From Streptomyces mayonensis (lineage in GTDB: Bacteria > Actinomycetota > Actinomycetes > Streptomycetales > Streptomycetaceae): a DNA stretch of 41,854 bases. Numbering within the stretch: position 1 is the stretch's first letter; each line of letters begins with the position of its first letter. The notes beneath the pieces were generated by a model. That model was not told where the DNA came from. It saw only the letters and a program-made list of their open reading frames with translations, and searched no databases. The position numbers and the translations under genes were made by a program. This document shows, piece by piece, positions 31,434 through 39,627 of the stretch. Where the stretch lies: assembly GCF_018982965.1 (NCBI RefSeq), contig NZ_JACBYP010000076.1, positions 1-41,854 of the forward strand. Reading direction: 5' to 3'.

Positions 31434-32185
31434 GGAGCCTCGACGAGCATCTGAGGTCGCTGCGCGTCTGGGACCCGGCGGTCACCGACCTGCCGCCCTT
31501 CGACCCGGCCGACGCGCCGGGCGACCCGCTGGCCCTGTTCACACAGTGGTTCGGCGAGACGGTGGCGGCCGGACAGAGCGAACCGCACACGGTGTCGCTG
31601 GCGACCGCCGACTCCGAGGGCCTGCCGGACGTACGCGTCGTGATGCTCCACGGCGCCGACGCGGACGGCTGGTCCTTCGCCACGCACGCCGACAGCCGCA
31701 AGGGCCGTCACCTGGCCGCCCGCCCGTACGCCGCGCTGCTGTTCTACTGGCCGGTGCTTGGCCGCCAGGTACGCCTGCGCGGCCCGGTCACCGTCGCTCC
31801 CGCCGAGGATGCGCAGGCCGACCTGCACGCACGGTCGGCCGGTGCGCTGGCGGCGGCACTGACCGGCCGGCAGAGCGCGGAGCTGGGGTCGGTCGCGGAG
31901 CTGGCCCGCGCGTCCGAGGCGGCCTGGGAGCGGGCCGGCCGGGAGCCGGACGCGCCCGTGCCGACCTGGACGCTGTACCGGCTGCTCCCCGAGGAGGTGG
32001 AGTTCTTCCAGGGGGACGCCCGCCGACGCCACGTACGGCTGGCCTACCGACGGCCGCGGGGCGACGTCCCGGTGCACGGCGGAGCCGACGGCCCGGAGGA
32101 CGGCGGGCGCGACGGGCGTGCCGGGCGTGCCGGGCGCGACGGGCATGCCGGGCGCGGCTGGGAGCGGCGGCTGCTGTGGCCCTGA
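31430..32185 (+). CDS. PdxH-like pyridoxal 5'-phosphate synthase homologue
   Basis: A 251-aa protein built like pyridoxine/pyridoxamine 5'-phosphate oxidase. FDPADAPGDPLALFTQWFGE starts the fold. LPDVRVVMLHGADADGWSFA and DSRKGRHLAARPYAALLFYW cover the FMN and dimer parts, and RQVRLRGPV is typical. However, the family signature EFWQGxxxRLHDR reads EFFQGDARRRHVR, and the final R-L-A-P is R-L-L-W-P. Substrate-binding residues are therefore altered, and PLP synthesis is uncertain. About 25 residues of Gly-Arg-Ala repeats are inserted before the C-terminus. GTG 31430 overlaps the previous stop by 4 nt. Confidence 0.75.
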   Translation: MRSLDEHLRSLRVWDPAVTDLPPFDPADAPGDPLALFTQWFGETVAAGQSEPHTVSLATADSEGLPDVRVVMLHGADADGWSFATHADSRKGRHLAARPYAALLFYWPVLGRQVRLRGPVTVAPAEDAQADLHARSAGALAAALTGRQSAELGSVAELARASEAAWERAGREPDAPVPTWTLYRLLPEEVEFFQGDARRRHVRLAYRRPRGDVPVHGGADGPEDGGRDGRAGRAGRDGHAGRGWERRLLWP

Positions 32186-32246
32186 ACGGCCTGGAACAGC
32201 CCTGCGCGGCCCTGAACGGCCTTCAGTGACCTTGAGTGGCACGACC

Positions 32247-32268
32247 GGGCTGCCGGCGCCGGCAGCCC
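32247..32268. terminator. Palindromic hairpin between convergent genes
   Basis: A 22-nt perfect palindrome (GGGCTGCCGGC and its complement) lies between the PdxH-like gene and the GNAT gene. It could fold as a 9-bp stem with a 4-nt loop and act in both directions. Confidence 0.55.
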
Positions 32269-32299
32269 CCGGCACCCGGCGTGCCCCGGCGCCCCGGGC

Positions 32300-33007
32300 T
32301 CACCGTGCGTCCGGCGTCGCGGGCTCCGTGTCCGTCGACAGCCGGGCGTGCAGGTGCACGTCGCGGAACGCGTCGTGGCGGCCGGACTCGAACATGGCCC
32401 CGCGCAGCGTCCCCTCGGCGCGGTAGCCGCACCGTTCGGCGACCCGGCAGGAAACCTCGTGGCCCACGGCGTGCCCCAGTTCCAGGCGGTGCAGGCCGAG
32501 TTCCGCGAAGGCCCAGCGGGAGGCGAGGAGCAGGGCGCGGCCCGCGACGCCCCGGCCGCGGGCCTCGGGCAGCACCCAGTAGCCGACCCGGGCCACCTTC
32601 ATCGTCAGGCTGATCTCGTTGACGCCGACGTGCCCCAGCGTCGTACCCCTGCCCGTCGGACCCCTGCCCGCCGTGCCGCTGGCCGCCGTGGCGCTGCCCG
32701 TCGTGCCGCGGGGGCCCGCCGTACCGATGCCGTCGTCCGTGACGCGGAACGAGACCGCCCTGCCGTCCGCCGCTTCCCGCGCCCGCGCGCGCAGCGACTC
32801 GCGGGCGCCCGCGAGGTCGGTCCACAGCGTGAGCGGCGTGTTCCAGCGCTGGAACTCGGGGTCCAGGATGCCGCGCAGCCATGCCTCGGCGTCGGCGTCG
32901 TCGTCCGGGTCCCAGGAGCGCAGGCGGAGCCCGTGGCCGCGGGGCTCGGCGCGGGAAGGGGCGGGGGTGTCGCCGGCGTGAGTGGTGTGTGCGTGTATGT
33001 GGGCCAT
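32300..33007 (-). CDS. GNAT-family N-acetyltransferase
   Basis: A 235-aa protein of the RimJ/RimL-like GNAT type. GLRLRSWDPDDDADAEAWLR is the first strand and helix, and GYWVLPEARGRGVAGRALLL carries the acetyl-CoA loop (R-G-R-G-V-A). LHRLELGHAVGHEVSCRVAE and GYRAEGTLRGAMF complete motif B and the family end. A Gly/Thr/Arg-rich insertion of about 28 residues sits before the GHVGVNEISL strand and is absent from ordinary members. It should transfer acetyl groups to a protein N-terminus or small amine; the acceptor is unknown. The head has several His (MAHIHAHTTHAG). It diverges from the flavin monooxygenase gene. Confidence 0.85.
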   Translation of the reverse strand: MAHIHAHTTHAGDTPAPSRAEPRGHGLRLRSWDPDDDADAEAWLRGILDPEFQRWNTPLTLWTDLAGARESLRARAREAADGRAVSFRVTDDGIGTAGPRGTTGSATAASGTAGRGPTGRGTTLGHVGVNEISLTMKVARVGYWVLPEARGRGVAGRALLLASRWAFAELGLHRLELGHAVGHEVSCRVAERCGYRAEGTLRGAMFESGRHDAFRDVHLHARLSTDTEPATPDAR

Positions 33008-33094
33008 CGGGCCATTCAAGCCGACCGGCGGCAGTCGTGACCGATCCGCAACCGATTTCGGTCTTGACCGAGACCCATCAAGCAGCAGCCCGAT

Positions 33095-33100
33095 TACGCT
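33095..33100 (+). promoter_or_regulatory. Putative -10 box for the flavin monooxygenase gene
   Basis: TACGCT lies 6 nt before ATG 33107, with no Shine-Dalgarno. A leaderless transcript is likely. Confidence 0.45.
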
Positions 33101-33106
33101 CGCGGC

Positions 33107-34309
33107 ATGGCCGACTCCACCGCGTCCGCTGAACCGCTGCCCGCACACCCCGCGGACCGTCCCGTGTACGTCATAGGCGCCGGTCCCGGCGGCCTCGCCG
33201 TCGCCCACGCGCTGCGGGCCCGCGGGCTGCGGGCCGTCGTCCTGGAGCGGGCCGGGCACGTCGGCGACTCCTGGCGGCACCACTACGACCGGCTGCACCT
33301 GCACACCACCCGCCGGCTGTCGGCGCTGCCCGGCCTGCCGATGCCGCGCCGCTTCGGGCGGTGGGTGGCCCGGGACGACGTGGTGCGGTACCTGGAGAAG
33401 TACGCCGAGCACCACAAACTGGAGATCGTCACGGGCGTCGAGGTCTTCCGCGTCCAGCGGGCGTCCGACGGCGCCGGCTGGCTGCTGCACGCTTCCGGGG
33501 GCCGCGAGCTGACCGGCGCCGCCGTCGTGGTCGCCACCGGCTTCAACCACACCCCGCGCATACCGGAGTGGCCCGGCCGGGACACGTACGCCGGCGAGTT
33601 CCGGCACGCGTCCGACTACCGCAGCGCCGCTCCGTACGCGGGCCGCGACGTGCTGGTCGTCGGGGTCGGCAACACCGGCGCCGAGATCGCCGTGGACCTG
33701 GTGGAGGGCGGCGCCGCCCGGGTCCGGCTGGCCGTGCGCACGGTGCCTCACGTGGTCCGCCGCTCCACCGCCGGCTGGGCCGCCCAGTACACCGGGATCC
33801 TGTGCCGGCGGCTCCCGGTCGCCCTGGTCGACCGGCTGGCCCGTCCGCTGGCCCGGATCAGCGTGCCCGACCTGTCGGCACAGGGCCTGCCGCGCCCCGC
33901 CACCGGGCTCTACAGCCGGGTCAGGGAGGGCGCCATCCCGGTCCAGGACGTCGGCCTGCTCGACGCGGTGCGCGACGGCCGGGTGGAGATCGTCGCCGCG
34001 GTGGACGGCTTCGAGGACGGCAAGGTCCTGCTCGCCGACGGCACCCGCGTCGCCCCCGACGCGGTGCTCGCGGCCACGGGCTACCGGCGGGGCCTGGAGG
34101 GGCTGGTCGGGGACCTCGGCGTGCTCGACGCGAGGGGCAGGCCGGTCGTGCACGGCGCCCGCAATCCGCGCGACGCCGCGGGCCTGTACTTCACCGGCTT
34201 CACCAACCCCGTCAGCGGCATGCTCCGCGAACTCGCCCTCGACGCCGAACGCATCGCCAAGGCGGTCGCGAGGCGCCAGGCCGGGCGGGTGTCACGCCTG
34301 CCCGGCTGA
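33107..34309 (+). CDS. Flavin-containing monooxygenase (FAD/NADPH)
   Basis: A 400-aa single-component flavoprotein. The FAD-binding GxGxxG is GAGPGG (24-29), and the NADPH-binding motif VVGVGNTGAE is at about 183-192. Between them, YAGEFRHASDYRS at about 163-175 fits the FxGxxxHxxxY identifying sequence of class B flavin monooxygenases. ATGYRRGLE near the C-terminus is also typical. It would oxygenate a nucleophilic N or S, or a ketone, in the cytoplasm; the substrate is unknown. Its last 18 bp overlap the 3' end of the convergent MFS gene. It may be functionally linked to that exporter and the AraC regulator (inference). Confidence 0.9.
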   Translation: MADSTASAEPLPAHPADRPVYVIGAGPGGLAVAHALRARGLRAVVLERAGHVGDSWRHHYDRLHLHTTRRLSALPGLPMPRRFGRWVARDDVVRYLEKYAEHHKLEIVTGVEVFRVQRASDGAGWLLHASGGRELTGAAVVVATGFNHTPRIPEWPGRDTYAGEFRHASDYRSAAPYAGRDVLVVGVGNTGAEIAVDLVEGGAARVRLAVRTVPHVVRRSTAGWAAQYTGILCRRLPVALVDRLARPLARISVPDLSAQGLPRPATGLYSRVREGAIPVQDVGLLDAVRDGRVEIVAAVDGFEDGKVLLADGTRVAPDAVLAATGYRRGLEGLVGDLGVLDARGRPVVHGARNPRDAAGLYFTGFTNPVSGMLRELALDAERIAKAVARRQAGRVSRLPG

Positions 34310-35617
34310 GGGGAGGCCCGCCGCGACGGGCCGCCGGCGGATCACCAGGGCCATCAGCGCCGCCGCCGCGCACAGGGCGCCGGAGGCGACCCAGACCACG
34401 TCGTAGGAGCCGAAGCGGTCGCGGGCCACACCGCCGAGGAAGGCGACGAGGGCGGCGCCCACCTGGTGCGAGGCGAGGACCCAGCCGAAGACGATCGCAC
34501 TGTCCTCGCCGTACTGCTCGCGGCACAGGGCGAGGGTGGGCGGGACGGTGGCGACCCAGTCGAGTCCGTAGAAGACGATGAAGAAGACCATCGGCGGGTG
34601 CACGCTGGGCGCGAGCAGCATGGGGAGGAAGAGCAGCGACACACCGCGCAGGGCGTAGTAGACGGCGAGGAGGCGGCGCGGTTCGAAGCGGTCGGTGAAC
34701 CAGCCGGAGGCGACCGTGCCGACCACGTCGAACACCCCGATCACGGCGAGCAGCGAGGCGGCGGCGGTGATCGGCATGCCGTGGTCGTGGGCGGCGGGCA
34801 CGAAGTGGGTCTGGACCAGGCCGTTGGTGGAGGCGCCGCAGATCGCGAAGGTGCCCGCGAGGAGCCAGAAGGGGCCGGTGCGGGCGGCGGAGAACAGGAC
34901 CGTGAGCGCTCGGCGGGCAGCGCCGGGCACGGGGGCGGGCTTGGGTACGAACTGCCGCGCGCCGTAGGGCTTCTGGCCGACGTCGGCCGGGTGGTCGTGC
35001 AGGAGCAGCCAGACGAACGGGATGACCGCGAGGGCGGCGAGGGCGACGGTGACGGCCGCGGGGCGCCAGTCGTGCCGCTGGACGATCCAGGAGAGCAGCG
35101 GCAGGAAGATCAGCTGGCCGGAGGCGGAGGCGGCGGTGAGGACGCCGGTGACCAGGCCGCGCCGCTCGGTGAACCAGCGGTTGGTGACGGTGGCGGCGAA
35201 GGCCAGGGCCATCGAACCGGACCCGAGGCCGACCAGCAGGCCCCAGCACAGGATGAGCTGCCAGGCGGAGTTCATCCACACCGTCAGTCCGGAGCCGAGC
35301 GCGATCACGGCGAGGGCGACGGCGACCACCCGCCGGATGCCGAAGCGGTCCATCAGCGCGGCGGCGAAGGGGGCGGTGAGGCCGTAGAGCGCGAGGTTGA
35401 CGGAGACGGCGGCGCCGATCGTGCCGCGCGACCAGCCGAACTCGTCGTGGAGCGGGTCGATGAGGATGCCGGGCAGGGAACGGAAGGCCGCGGCGCCGAT
35501 GATCGTCACGAAGGTGACTGCGGCGACCCACCAGGCGCGGTGCACGCGCCGGCGGGGACCCGGGAACGGCTCCCGCCGGTTTCCGGGTACTGCGGTGGCG
35601 TCGGTTGTCTGGGTCAC
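34292..35617 (-). CDS. MFS transporter (monocarboxylate/OFA-like group)
   Basis: A 441-aa protein with 12 predicted helices. The pattern GLGSGSMALAFAATVTNRWF plus ERRGLVTGVLTAASASGQ in the first half is characteristic of the MFS group that includes monocarboxylate and oxalate:formate transporters. The loop after helix 2 (ALMDRFGIRRV) fits the MFS D-R-x-G-R-R motif. It probably moves a small organic acid across the cytoplasmic membrane. GTG 35617 was chosen because GGAAG lies 9 nt upstream; longer in-frame starts at 35650 and 35743 have no ribosome site. It is divergent from the AraC-type gene, 71 bp away, which is its likely regulator. Confidence 0.88.
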   Translation of the reverse strand: MTQTTDATAVPGNRREPFPGPRRRVHRAWWVAAVTFVTIIGAAAFRSLPGILIDPLHDEFGWSRGTIGAAVSVNLALYGLTAPFAAALMDRFGIRRVVAVALAVIALGSGLTVWMNSAWQLILCWGLLVGLGSGSMALAFAATVTNRWFTERRGLVTGVLTAASASGQLIFLPLLSWIVQRHDWRPAAVTVALAALAVIPFVWLLLHDHPADVGQKPYGARQFVPKPAPVPGAARRALTVLFSAARTGPFWLLAGTFAICGASTNGLVQTHFVPAAHDHGMPITAAASLLAVIGVFDVVGTVASGWFTDRFEPRRLLAVYYALRGVSLLFLPMLLAPSVHPPMVFFIVFYGLDWVATVPPTLALCREQYGEDSAIVFGWVLASHQVGAALVAFLGGVARDRFGSYDVVWVASGALCAAAALMALVIRRRPVAAGLPSAGQA

Positions 35618-35676
35618 GTCACTGAGCTTCCGGCACCGGGGCGGCGCCATCGAGTGGCCCGAAGGACAGTGTTCGC

Positions 35677-35682
35677 TAGGAT
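35677..35682 (+). promoter_or_regulatory. Putative -10 box for the AraC-type gene
   Basis: TAGGAT lies 6 nt before ATG 35689, with no Shine-Dalgarno. It lies in the 71-bp gap shared with the divergent MFS gene. Confidence 0.5.
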
Positions 35683-35688
35683 CGGGCC

Positions 35689-36852
35689 ATGACGTCCGCA
35701 CCCGCGCCCCGCACCGGCCCTCCGCCCCGCGCGGACCATCCACACCACTCCGACCGCCCGCACCGTGCCGACGGGGACCGCCCGCACCCTGCCGACGGGG
35801 ACGGTTCGTACCACGTCGAGCGCCCGCACCCTGCCGACGCCGACCGCCCGCACCGTGTCGTCGTCCTGGCGCTCGACGGGATCCTGCCCTTCGAGCTGGG
35901 CATCGCGCAGCGCATCTTCGGCCTCGCCCGCGACGAGCAGCGGCGTCCGCTGTACGAGGTCGTCACCTGCTCGGTCCGGCCGCCCGGGCCGGTGGCCACC
36001 GACGCCGATTTCGCGATCCTGGTGGGCAACGGCCCCGAGGCGCTCGCCACCGCCGACACGGTCGTGATCCCCGCCTCCTACGAGCTGGGCCCGGTGCACG
36101 ACGAGGGGGTGCTGACCGGGGAGCTGGCCGCCGCACTGGCTCGCGTACGGCCGGGCGCCCGGCTCGTCGCGATCTGCACGGGCGGGTACGTCCTGGCCGC
36201 CGCCGGACTCCTGGACGGCCGTCCGGCGACCACCCACTGGGCGTCCGCCGAGCACTTCCAGCGGCTGTTCCCGAAGGTCCGGGTGGACGCCGACGTGCTT
36301 TTCGTCGACGACGGCGACGTGCTCACGTCCGCCGGGGTCGCGGCCGGCATCGACCTGTGCGTGCACATCGTGCGCCGCGACCACGGCACGGCCGTGGCCA
36401 ACGAGGTGGCGCGCCGCACGGTCGTGCCGCCCCACCGGGACGGCGGCCAGGCGCAGTACATCGAGCGGCCGGTGCCCGATCCGCAGCAGTCCTCCACGAC
36501 GGCCGCCCGCGCCTGGGCACTCGGCCGCCTCCACGAACCGATCCAGCTGCGGGACATGGCCGCCCGGGAGTCGATGTCGGTACGGACCTTCACGCGCCGC
36601 TTCCGCGAGGAGGTGGGCGTCAGTCCGGGCCAGTGGCTCACCCGGCAGCGCGTCGAACGGGCCCGGCACCTGCTGGAGTCCACCGCCCTCAGCGTCGACC
36701 AGGTGGCCCGCGACGCGGGTTTCGGCACCGCCCAGTCGATGCGGCAGCACCTTCAGGCGGCGCTCGGGGTCACGCCCACCGGGTACCGGCGGACCTTCCG
36801 CTCGGAGTTTTCCACAACCTGTGGAGAAAGTGTGGAGCTTCAGGGGTCGTAG
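35689..36852 (+). CDS. GlxA-type AraC family regulator with His-rich N-terminal repeat
   Basis: A 387-aa regulator with a DJ-1/PfpI-like N-terminal domain (about 56-220, including AICTGGYVLAAAGLLDGRPA with Cys at the nucleophile position). Its C-terminal AraC DNA-binding domain (about 275-375) contains LRDMAARESMSVRTFTRRF and the second helix-turn-helix VDQVARDAGFGTAQSMRQHL. This is the GlxA layout, often regulating amine or nitrogen metabolism. Residues 17-55 form an unusual repeat of D-R-P-H-x-A-D-G/A-D with eight His, encoded by tandem DNA repeats. ATG 35689 appears leaderless. It probably controls the divergent MFS gene (inference). Two DnaA-box-like sites lie in its last codons. Confidence 0.9.
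   Translation: MTSAPAPRTGPPPRADHPHHSDRPHRADGDRPHPADGDGSYHVERPHPADADRPHRVVVLALDGILPFELGIAQRIFGLARDEQRRPLYEVVTCSVRPPGPVATDADFAILVGNGPEALATADTVVIPASYELGPVHDEGVLTGELAAALARVRPGARLVAICTGGYVLAAAGLLDGRPATTHWASAEHFQRLFPKVRVDADVLFVDDGDVLTSAGVAAGIDLCVHIVRRDHGTAVANEVARRTVVPPHRDGGQAQYIERPVPDPQQSSTTAARAWALGRLHEPIQLRDMAARESMSVRTFTRRFREEVGVSPGQWLTRQRVERARHLLESTALSVDQVARDAGFGTAQSMRQHLQAALGVTPTGYRRTFRSEFSTTCGESVELQGS
36808..36828. promoter_or_regulatory. Pair of facing DnaA-box-like sequences
   Basis: TTTTCCACA (36808-36816) faces TGTGGAGAA (36820-36828, reverse TTCTCCACA) across 3 nt, and TGTGGA recurs at 36831-36836. They lie in the last codons of the AraC-type gene. The second fits the Streptomyces DnaA-box pattern; the first has one off-consensus base. 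It could also be a simple TCCACA-N3-TGTGGA dyad for another protein. Confidence 0.35.
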
Positions 36853-37194
36853 GGTGCCGGAGGTCCCCGGATTCGTCGGCCGGCGGCGCGGCACCGGCCG
36901 CCCCGGACATGGCATCACGCGCCGCCACCCGACTCCGGCGCTCCCGCCCGGCTCCCGTCGCCCCCGGGGGAACCGCCGCCGAATCTCGACCCACACTCGC
37001 CGAGGGATCCGTCACCGAACCCTCGTCGTCCCCTCGCGGCGAATCGATGCCTACAAGCGTGATGAAGCGGTCACGATCCGTCAACCGGCGCATACCGTTT
37101 CGCTCCTTGCATCCCGTTTCGCGAAGACGCGCACGGAAGCACACCCGGCGCACGCACCGGCACCAGCAATGGCACCCGCAACGCGCAGGGCGCA

Positions 37195-37231
37195 GGGCCT
37201 GCGTTCACGGGAGCGCGGGGCCTGCGTTCAC
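37195..37231. repeat. 14-bp direct repeat in a 399-bp non-coding gap
   Basis: GGGCCTGCGTTCAC occurs at 37195-37208 and 37218-37231. The gap 36853-37251 otherwise shows no supported gene, promoter or clear terminator. It lies downstream of both flanking genes, which converge on it. Confidence 0.6.
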
Positions 37232-37251
37232 TGGGGCGCGATGCGGGGCGG

Positions 37252-37839
<588 letters not shown>

Positions 37840-37940
37840 CGCTCACACCATCCGAACAGGCGGACACAAAGGCTCACGCCTCATGAGGGCCACGATCGTA
37901 GCCATTTCGAGCATGACCAGAACAATGGCCGGGGCGGGGA

Positions 37941-37953
37941 TCACGGAACGTGA
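37941..37953. promoter_or_regulatory. TCACG-N3-CGTGA dyad between divergent genes
   Basis: A perfect 5-bp dyad lies about 100 nt upstream of the ATP-binding protein gene and 80 nt upstream of the small ORF at 38033. CCCGTGA follows immediately. TTGACG at 37975 could be a -35 for the small ORF, but no -10 at proper spacing was found. Confidence 0.3.
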
Positions 37954-38032
37954 ATCCCGTGAAGGACAGCTTGGTTGACGTACAGTCACGCCAACAAGCG
38001 CTTCGGGCATATTCCAGCGCGAAGGAGTACCC

Positions 38033-38224
38033 GTGCGGCATACTGTGCGACGCACTTTCCAGGGACTCGAACAGACGGTCGCCGACGGCCTTTTCGCCCG
38101 GCAGGGCAAGGCGTACGCCGCCGGTTCCGGAACGGGCCCGGGAACGGCCCCCGTACGGTCGGCGCCCACGGCCACGCACACCCGCCACAACGTACCGGAC
38201 CGTGGCATCGACTCCGGACCGTGA
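38033..38224 (+). CDS. Small hypothetical protein (63 aa)
   Basis: The GTG at 38033 has an excellent ribosome site, GAAGGAG, ending 5 nt upstream. The reading frame shows the strong third-position G/C bias of real genes here. The product begins VRHTVRRTFQGLEQTVADGL, has an amphipathic first 25 residues, then a Gly/Thr/Pro/Arg-rich tail likely to be disordered. No family was recognised and no signal or membrane segment is seen. It diverges from the ATP-binding protein gene and converges on the EF-hand gene. Competing frames over this stretch lack ribosome sites. It may be a small regulator within the sigma-factor cluster, but that is a guess. Confidence 0.5.
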   Translation: MRHTVRRTFQGLEQTVADGLFARQGKAYAAGSGTGPGTAPVRSAPTATHTRHNVPDRGIDSGP

Positions 38225-38359
38225 CGGGACACTCGACGGCCGCGCCCCGGTGTCGACGCTCCGTGACGACACCGCGCCACGATCAGCGACACGACCCGGT
38301 GCGGGCCGACGGCCGTGACCGCGGGGGCGGAGAGCCGCCGCTCGCGCGCGGTGAGCCCG

Positions 38360-38872
38360 CTACTCGGGCACGGTGAAGTACCGGGCGAAGGCCGGGACGA
38401 CCTCCGCCTCCCCCACCCTGCCGTCGCTGTCCGCGTCGAGCCCGGCCGCGATCTGCCGGGCGGTGTCGCCGGGCACCCCGAGCACCGTGAGCACGCGCGC
38501 GGCGTCCGCGACGACGGGGGCGCCGGCACCGTCGGGATCGGCGAGGTCCAGTGCGGCGTGCAGAAAGGGGCGGGCGATCTCGGCGAACCGTTCCGGCCGG
38601 TCCCGCAGCCGCTTGACCGCGCCGGTCACGAACTCCTCACGGGTGATGCGCTGGTCGCCGTCGCGGTCGGCGATGCCCGCCAGCCCCTGCCACAGCGCCT
38701 CCGCGCCGCCGTACAGGGCCTGCCCCTTGTCGGACCGGGCTGCCACGCCGAACTCGGTGAGCAGCGCCTTGGCGGCCGCGCTGAAGTCCGAGCGGTCGAT
38801 GTGACCGTTGCCGTCCTGGTCGAAGACGGCGAACCGCGCGGCGATCCTGCGCTCGTACTCGCTGTTGACCAT
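38360..38872 (-). CDS. EF-hand calcium-binding protein (calerythrin-like)
   Basis: A 170-aa cytoplasmic protein with four EF-hand positions. Loop 1 (18-29, DQDGNGHIDRSD) is near-canonical but has Asp at position 12. Loop 2 (69-80, DRDGDQRITREE) and loop 4 (146-157, DADSDGRVGEAE) are canonical with Glu at position 12. Loop 3 (112-123, DPDGAGAPVVAD) is degenerate and probably does not bind. This arrangement, with an inactive third site, resembles calerythrin and other actinomycete calcium buffers or sensors. ATG 38872 has GGAGA 5 nt upstream; an in-frame ATG at 38893 does not. It lies downstream of the STAS gene on the same strand. Confidence 0.92.
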   Translation of the reverse strand: MVNSEYERRIAARFAVFDQDGNGHIDRSDFSAAAKALLTEFGVAARSDKGQALYGGAEALWQGLAGIADRDGDQRITREEFVTGAVKRLRDRPERFAEIARPFLHAALDLADPDGAGAPVVADAARVLTVLGVPGDTARQIAAGLDADSDGRVGEAEVVPAFARYFTVPE

Positions 38873-38965
38873 GATTGTCTCCGGCCGCCTCATGTCGGTG
38901 TCTGGAATACGTCTGGCCCCGGAGCGTACGTCGGCGGGCGTCTCCGTGGGCAGGGGCGCGAGCAG

Positions 38966-39040
38966 GGGGCGCGGTGACGCGGACGGGGCGCGACGACGCG
39001 AGTGGGGCGCGGTTGCGCGGATGGGGCGCGGTTAAGCGCG
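38966..39040. repeat. Degenerate repeat of a GGGGCGCG-containing unit
   Basis: Three to four imperfect copies of a roughly 18-nt unit containing GGGGCGCGRY fill most of the gap between the STAS and EF-hand genes. No terminator was recognised there. Confidence 0.5.
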
Positions 39041-39048
39041 CGGGGCGG

Positions 39049-39429
39049 TCATGCGGACAGGGGCCGGGGCTCGTCCCCGGTCGCCGAGGCGAGGTCGGGG
39101 TGGCAGTCGAAGAGCCGGCGCACGCCCAGCGCACCGAGGACGCGGTTGACGTGGGAGCCGTCGGCGGCGCCCTGCGCGGGCAGTATCAGGCGCAGGCGGC
39201 CCTGGCAGGAACGGATGAGCCGCCGGGAGGCGATGAGCACCCCGACGCCGCTCGAGTCGCAGAAGAGGACCTCGGAGAGATCGAGGACGAGGCTGTGCCG
39301 GCCCTCGGCCACCTCGTCGTGCACGCGCTGCCGCAGCACCGGTGACGTCACCAGGTCAAGCTCGCCCGACACCTGGAGCACGGCCCACCGGCCCTGCTCA
39401 CCGCCGGTCACGTTGAACGTCACCACCAT
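39049..39429 (-). CDS. STAS-domain anti-sigma factor antagonist
   Basis: A 126-aa SpoIIAA/RsbV-like protein. VLQVSGELDLVTSPVLRQRV gives the first strands, and LVLDLSEVLFCDSSGVGVLI carries the phosphorylation loop; Ser60 of DSSG is the expected target of a cognate anti-sigma kinase. RLRLILPAQGAADGSHVNRV continues the STAS fold. Unphosphorylated forms bind the anti-sigma ATPase and free the sigma factor. ATG 39429 is preferred because GAGGG lies 6 nt upstream; an in-frame extension to 39474 has no ribosome site. It diverges from the sigma-factor gene across a repeat-rich 409-bp region and may partner with the ATPase at 37252-37839 (inference). Confidence 0.9.
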   Translation of the reverse strand: MVVTFNVTGGEQGRWAVLQVSGELDLVTSPVLRQRVHDEVAEGRHSLVLDLSEVLFCDSSGVGVLIASRRLIRSCQGRLRLILPAQGAADGSHVNRVLGALGVRRLFDCHPDLASATGDEPRPLSA

Positions 39430-39570
39430 GCCCTTCCCTCGTCGGAACGCCTGAGTTCTCCTGGATTCAGCCAAAAACGGAAGACCTGCTTACGCTTCTT
39501 GGCGGCGCGCCTGCCCACCGGCGGTTCCCGCAAACACCTGCCCGGAAACCGTCCCCAGTCAGAAGAGGCT

Positions 39571-39618
39571 TGTTTCAGACTGTTTCGATCCTGTTCGATC
39601 GAATTTGATCGCACGATC
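39571..39618. promoter_or_regulatory. Phased TGTTTC repeats and overlapping CGATC dyads
   Basis: TGTTTC starts at 39571 and 39581, and TGTTCG at 39592, spaced 10 and 11 nt. Directly after come CGATC-N6-GATCG (39596-39611) and GATCG-N2-CGATC (39607-39618). The stretch is the AT-richest part of the gap 39430-39838 between divergent STAS and sigma genes. It probably holds the promoters and an operator. Confidence 0.45.
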
Positions 39619-39627
39619 GAGGGTAGT

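Noticed and set aside
36853..37251. A gene in the gap between the AraC-type and ATP-binding protein genes
   Set aside because: Available frames have poor codon bias, no ribosome site and no recognisable protein features.
37975..38376. Alternative 133-aa frame overlapping the small ORF
   Set aside because: It lacks a ribosome site and its product is Arg/His/Pro-rich without family features. The overlapping frame from 38033 has a strong GAAGGAG site.
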